From Alphaproteobacteria bacterium (GTDB taxonomy: Bacteria; Pseudomonadota; Alphaproteobacteria; UBA9219; RGZA01), in NCBI GenBank assembly GCA_028278105.1, contig JANQEX010000091.1:1-56729 (forward strand): a stretch of 56,729 nucleotides of DNA, in the 5' to 3' direction. Positions within the stretch are counted from its first letter, which is position 1. Each line of letters starts with the position of its first letter. The notes below the pieces were generated by a model. That model was given only the letters and a program-made list of their open reading frames with translations. It was not told where the DNA came from and did no database searches. Below, piece by piece: positions 53,998 through 56,729 of this stretch. A program made the position numbers and the translations under genes.

Positions 53998-55491
53998 ATG
54001 ACCAAAACATCCCTTACCGGCACAAAAGCCGTTTTTGCGGGCATGGCGTGGCTGACGGGTGGACGCCTCGCCGCGATAAGCCTCAGCTTTGTTTCAATCG
54101 CCATTCTGGCGCGCCTGCTGTCGCCCGCCGATTTCGGCGCCATGGCCGCCGCCATGCTGGTGATCGAGCTTGCCGGCGTGATCTTCGAGGGCACGCTGGC
54201 CGCGAACATTGTCCAGAAAAAGATTGTCAGCCGCCGTTATATCGCCAACGCCTTCTGGCTTGCCGCCGGGATGGGCGTCTTGCTGATGCTGCTGGCGATG
54301 CTTTTGGCGCCGCTGATCCAGCGTTTTTTTGGCTTTCCCTCGCTTGCCGCCATGATCACGGTGGCCTCGCTTTCCCTGCTGCCGAGGGGATGCGCAAGCA
54401 TCTCGGCGGCGCTGCTGCGCCGGCGCGGCGCGTTCAGCACCGTGGCCCGGACCAGCCTGCTTTGCAATCTGCTGGCCTATGCCGTCATCGCCAACGGCCT
54501 GGCCTTTGCCGGATTTGGCGTGTGGTCGCTTGTGATGGGCGCGCTGTGCGGCACGGCCTTCGAGAGCCTGGCGAATATTTGGCTGGCGCGAATCCCGCTG
54601 AAGCAGAAATTCTCGTTCCGGCTTGCCCGGATGATTTTCACAAGCGGCGGCTATTTCTTTCTGATGCAGCTTTGCAACTGGGCCGCACGGACCGGCGCGA
54701 ACATGGTGATCGGCCACCGTCTGGGCGCCGGGCCGCTTGGCATTTACTCGCGCGGCTGGCGGCTGATGGACCTCATCACCTCGGCCACCGCCGCGCCGAT
54801 GCAAAACGTGCTGTTTCCAAAATTCTCGCGCATGCAGGATGACGCGCCCCGTGCGCGCGCGGCCTTTTCAAAGGCGCTGGCCGTCGCGGTTCCCTTTTTC
54901 GCGGTGCTTTCGGCCTATGTCTGCATCCATGCCAAGGCCATCGTGCTGATCGTGCTTGGCCAAAAGTGGCTGGAGACCGCGGATGTGGTGCAGGTGCTGT
55001 TTCTCGCGCTCATGCCGCGCTGCTGCTACAAGATTGCCGAGAGCGTATCGCTGGGCTTCGGCCATGCACGGCAGGCCGCCGCGCGACAGGCGGTCTTTGC
55101 CGTAATGATGATCGGCGGCGCCATGCTGGGGGTAGGGGGAGGGCCTGCCCAGGTCGCCCTGTATATTTCGATTGCCGTGGCTATTTACTACTTCATGACC
55201 ATCGTGGCGGCGGCGCGCGCCGTTAACCTGTCTTTTGGCAAGGTCGCGGCCATCCATTTGCGGGCGCTGGCGGCATTCATCATTGCCGGCGCGCTGGATT
55301 ACGCGGTGATGGCGCTGTTTCCCGGAGAATGGTTCTGGATTTCGCAATCTGCCGGGGGAATTGTGTCGCTGCTTCTGTCCACCACCCTGTTTGCCGTGAT
55401 CCCGGCACGGTGGATCGGCGATGATATGGCTCCCCTGCGGGAAAAGCTTTTTTCATATTGCCGGAATTTCATGCGCTCCAAAAGCGCATGA
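53998..55491 (+). CDS. Polysaccharide flippase (Wzx-like, MOP superfamily)
   Basis: The 497-residue membrane protein has about 12-14 helices. The N-terminal pattern (GMAWLTGGRLAAISLSFVSIAILARLLSPADFGAMAAAMLVIE) and the RTGANMVIGHRLGAGPLGIYSRGWRLMDLITSATAAPMQNVLFP stretch place it in the polysaccharide-transporter branch (WzxC-like). It flips lipid-linked oligosaccharides across the inner membrane. The start ATG at 53998 has no strong ribosome site. It likely works with the upstream glycosyltransferase. Confidence 0.92.
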   Translation: MTKTSLTGTKAVFAGMAWLTGGRLAAISLSFVSIAILARLLSPADFGAMAAAMLVIELAGVIFEGTLAANIVQKKIVSRRYIANAFWLAAGMGVLLMLLAMLLAPLIQRFFGFPSLAAMITVASLSLLPRGCASISAALLRRRGAFSTVARTSLLCNLLAYAVIANGLAFAGFGVWSLVMGALCGTAFESLANIWLARIPLKQKFSFRLARMIFTSGGYFFLMQLCNWAARTGANMVIGHRLGAGPLGIYSRGWRLMDLITSATAAPMQNVLFPKFSRMQDDAPRARAAFSKALAVAVPFFAVLSAYVCIHAKAIVLIVLGQKWLETADVVQVLFLALMPRCCYKIAESVSLGFGHARQAAARQAVFAVMMIGGAMLGVGGGPAQVALYISIAVAIYYFMTIVAAARAVNLSFGKVAAIHLRALAAFIIAGALDYAVMALFPGEWFWISQSAGGIVSLLLSTTLFAVIPARWIGDDMAPLREKLFSYCRNFMRSKSA

Positions 55492-55633
55492 GCAACATTC
55501 GCTCTTAAAATAAAATGTTTTTTTGACCCCGTCCCCCGCCATGGCCTATTGACATTGACAGGGCGGAGCCATGCCCGCACCTGTTCGCGCCGCGGGCCGA
55601 CGCCGGAAATCTACCAACATCTTGGGAGAACAC

Positions 55634-56569
55634 ATGAGCAGCCTTCTGCTATTGCTCAAGGACGACAGTCCCGCGCTGGATTTATCCTTCACCGGCGGCT
55701 CCTTGCCCGCCGGATGCAGCTTCGCGCGCGCGAGCGACGGGACCTATTATAATTCCAGCGGGATTCTTACGACGGCCTCAACCGGCGCCCCGCGCTTCGA
55801 CCACGACCCCGTCACGCGCGCCCCGCGCGGCATCCTGATCGAGCCGCAACGGGAGAACTCCTATACGAAATCGAATACGTTTTCGGTCCCTTCATATTTT
55901 TATAACAACAATACCCAAACACTTGACGCCGCGACCGGAATCGAAGGAACGCAAAACGCCCGTCTGTGGGCGGCGAAATCAATATACGGCGCTCACGGCG
56001 GTGAAGAAGACTGGCCGCGAATAAGTGTCACGACCGGCGTGGTTTATACCACTTCGCTGCACCTGAAAGCCGCCGGATACCGCTACGCCAAGGTTGCTCT
56101 TGGCGGAACGCCATTTAGTTATGGAGAGATCATTGTTGATTTGCAAAATGGGGCGGTGCTTTCTTCCGGAGGCTCCCTGCTCGATTATTCGGTGCTTCCC
56201 GCCGGAAACGGTTTCTACCGCGCCACTCTCACGAAAGCCGCCACGGCGACAACGACCGCGCGGGCGTGGAGTGTGGGCTATGGCCCAAATTCCAACATGA
56301 GCAACTACACGGGCGATGACGCAAGCGGAGTTTATCTGACCCAGGTCCAGATTGAGGAAGGATCCATGCCGACTTCCCTGATTGAGACGACCGGGTCCGC
56401 CGTCACGCGCGCGGCCGACCAGCTTTCCCTCACCATTCCTTCGGGCGTTAACAAGCTCCGCTACACCTTCGACGACAACAGCACGCAGGACGTGAGTGTT
56501 TCGCCCGGAGCCTACACCGTGCCGACCGGCCTTGACCGGGCGTGGGTGAAGAGAATAGAGGGAGTTTAG
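55634..56569 (+). CDS. Phage head/tail-spike-fibre-like protein
   Basis: A 311-residue protein starts at the ATG at 55634 with GGGAG upstream. Residues 15-75 follow the phage spike/fibre pattern LDLSFTGGSLPAGCSFARASDGTYYNSSGILTTAST..PRFDHDPVTRAPRGILIEPQRENSY, known from the head-spike fibre domain of prophages. The rest is beta-rich (VTTGVVYTTSLHLKAAGYRYAKVALGG; YLTQVQIEEGSMPTSLIETTGSAVTRAADQLSL), a carbohydrate-binding-like module common in the same proteins. No other phage gene is seen nearby. It may be a domesticated remnant that binds the surface polysaccharide made by the adjoining genes. Confidence 0.8.
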   Translation: MSSLLLLLKDDSPALDLSFTGGSLPAGCSFARASDGTYYNSSGILTTASTGAPRFDHDPVTRAPRGILIEPQRENSYTKSNTFSVPSYFYNNNTQTLDAATGIEGTQNARLWAAKSIYGAHGGEEDWPRISVTTGVVYTTSLHLKAAGYRYAKVALGGTPFSYGEIIVDLQNGAVLSSGGSLLDYSVLPAGNGFYRATLTKAATATTTARAWSVGYGPNSNMSNYTGDDASGVYLTQVQIEEGSMPTSLIETTGSAVTRAADQLSLTIPSGVNKLRYTFDDNSTQDVSVSPGAYTVPTGLDRAWVKRIEGV

Positions 56570-56630
56570 CGCGGCGGAGGTGGGCAAGCGGGAGCGGGCA
56601 TGACGTGATTTTTACGGCCAGCATCTGCTC

Positions 56631-56729
56631 TAGGGTCTGAACTCAATTAGAAATGAATCAAACCAAACAGATAACTGCTCATTCCGGCCCCCGCCTTCGC
56701 GGGGACAGGCTCCAGCCGGAATCCAGCAA
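56631..56729 (+). mobile_element. Left end of a second MITE-like element, truncated by the window end
   Basis: CTAGGGTCTGAACTCAATTA matches the left end at 7166-7185. A REP-like GC-rich stretch follows. The right end would lie beyond the window. Confidence 0.65.

Overview
The window is a chromosomal segment of an alphaproteobacterium, inferred from gene content. It encodes the cell-cycle phosphorelay proteins ChpT and CtrA, a Caulobacter-type fliF-fliG-fliH-fliN-flbD flagellar cluster, and the order murA-hisG / infA-maf-rng-yacG. Genus cannot be read from the sequence. Core genes are GC-rich with tight ATGA/GTGA start-stop overlaps. The spaces between operons are filled with short dispersed repeats.

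Layout. 0-1 kb: a Phd/ParE-type toxin-antitoxin pair between repeats. 1-7 kb: a small hypothetical gene; a minus-strand map-radC-lipoprotein-purB cluster; greA; a DedA membrane protein. 7-8.3 kb: a 294-bp element with inverted ends, then a HEPN-family protein with a small partner. 8.3-13.6 kb: an MsbA-like ABC exporter, acpP-fabF, an orphan DipZ-C-terminal-like secreted protein, and nadK. 13.7-20.1 kb: chpT and a complete chemotaxis operon cheA-cheW-cheY-cheB-cheR. 20.1-21.3 kb: ctrA with a small tautomerase, divergent from fliI across a TTAA-rich region. 21.3-34.6 kb: flagellar export, basal-body and regulatory genes (fliI, fliJ; on the minus strand fliF, fliG, fliH, fliN, flbD, flhA, flhF, flhG and a FliK-like gene).

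35-37.2 kb: a large GT-C-like membrane protein. 37.4-40.3 kb: tRNA-Thr followed by an AT-rich insertion with a controller-type XRE protein behind a perfect palindrome, a candidate restriction endonuclease, a convergent DNA methyltransferase, a DUF2726-like protein and a second XRE protein. 40.3-46.6 kb: a VanX-like dipeptidase, small proteins, murA-hisG, infA, maf-rng-yacG and tRNA-Phe. 46.9-51.2 kb: a 1373-residue type IIG restriction-modification protein enclosed by two nearly identical full tRNA-Phe genes. 51.3-52.4 kb: a Fic-MerR fusion whose start codon lies in an 11-bp perfect inverted repeat. 52.7-56.6 kb: a GT4 glycosyltransferase, a flippase and a lone phage-spike-like protein.

How the genes fit together: ChpT passes phosphate to CtrA, which in related bacteria drives fliF- and fliI-type promoters; FlbD then controls late flagellar genes, FlhF/FlhG place the flagellum, and the che operon steers it. 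Accessory genes (TA, HEPN pair, two R-M systems, Fic) are mostly next to repeats or tRNAs. The most unusual feature is a family of five palindromic elements built from 9-bp GGGTCNNNN units, each within a few bases of a stop codon, mostly inside operons.
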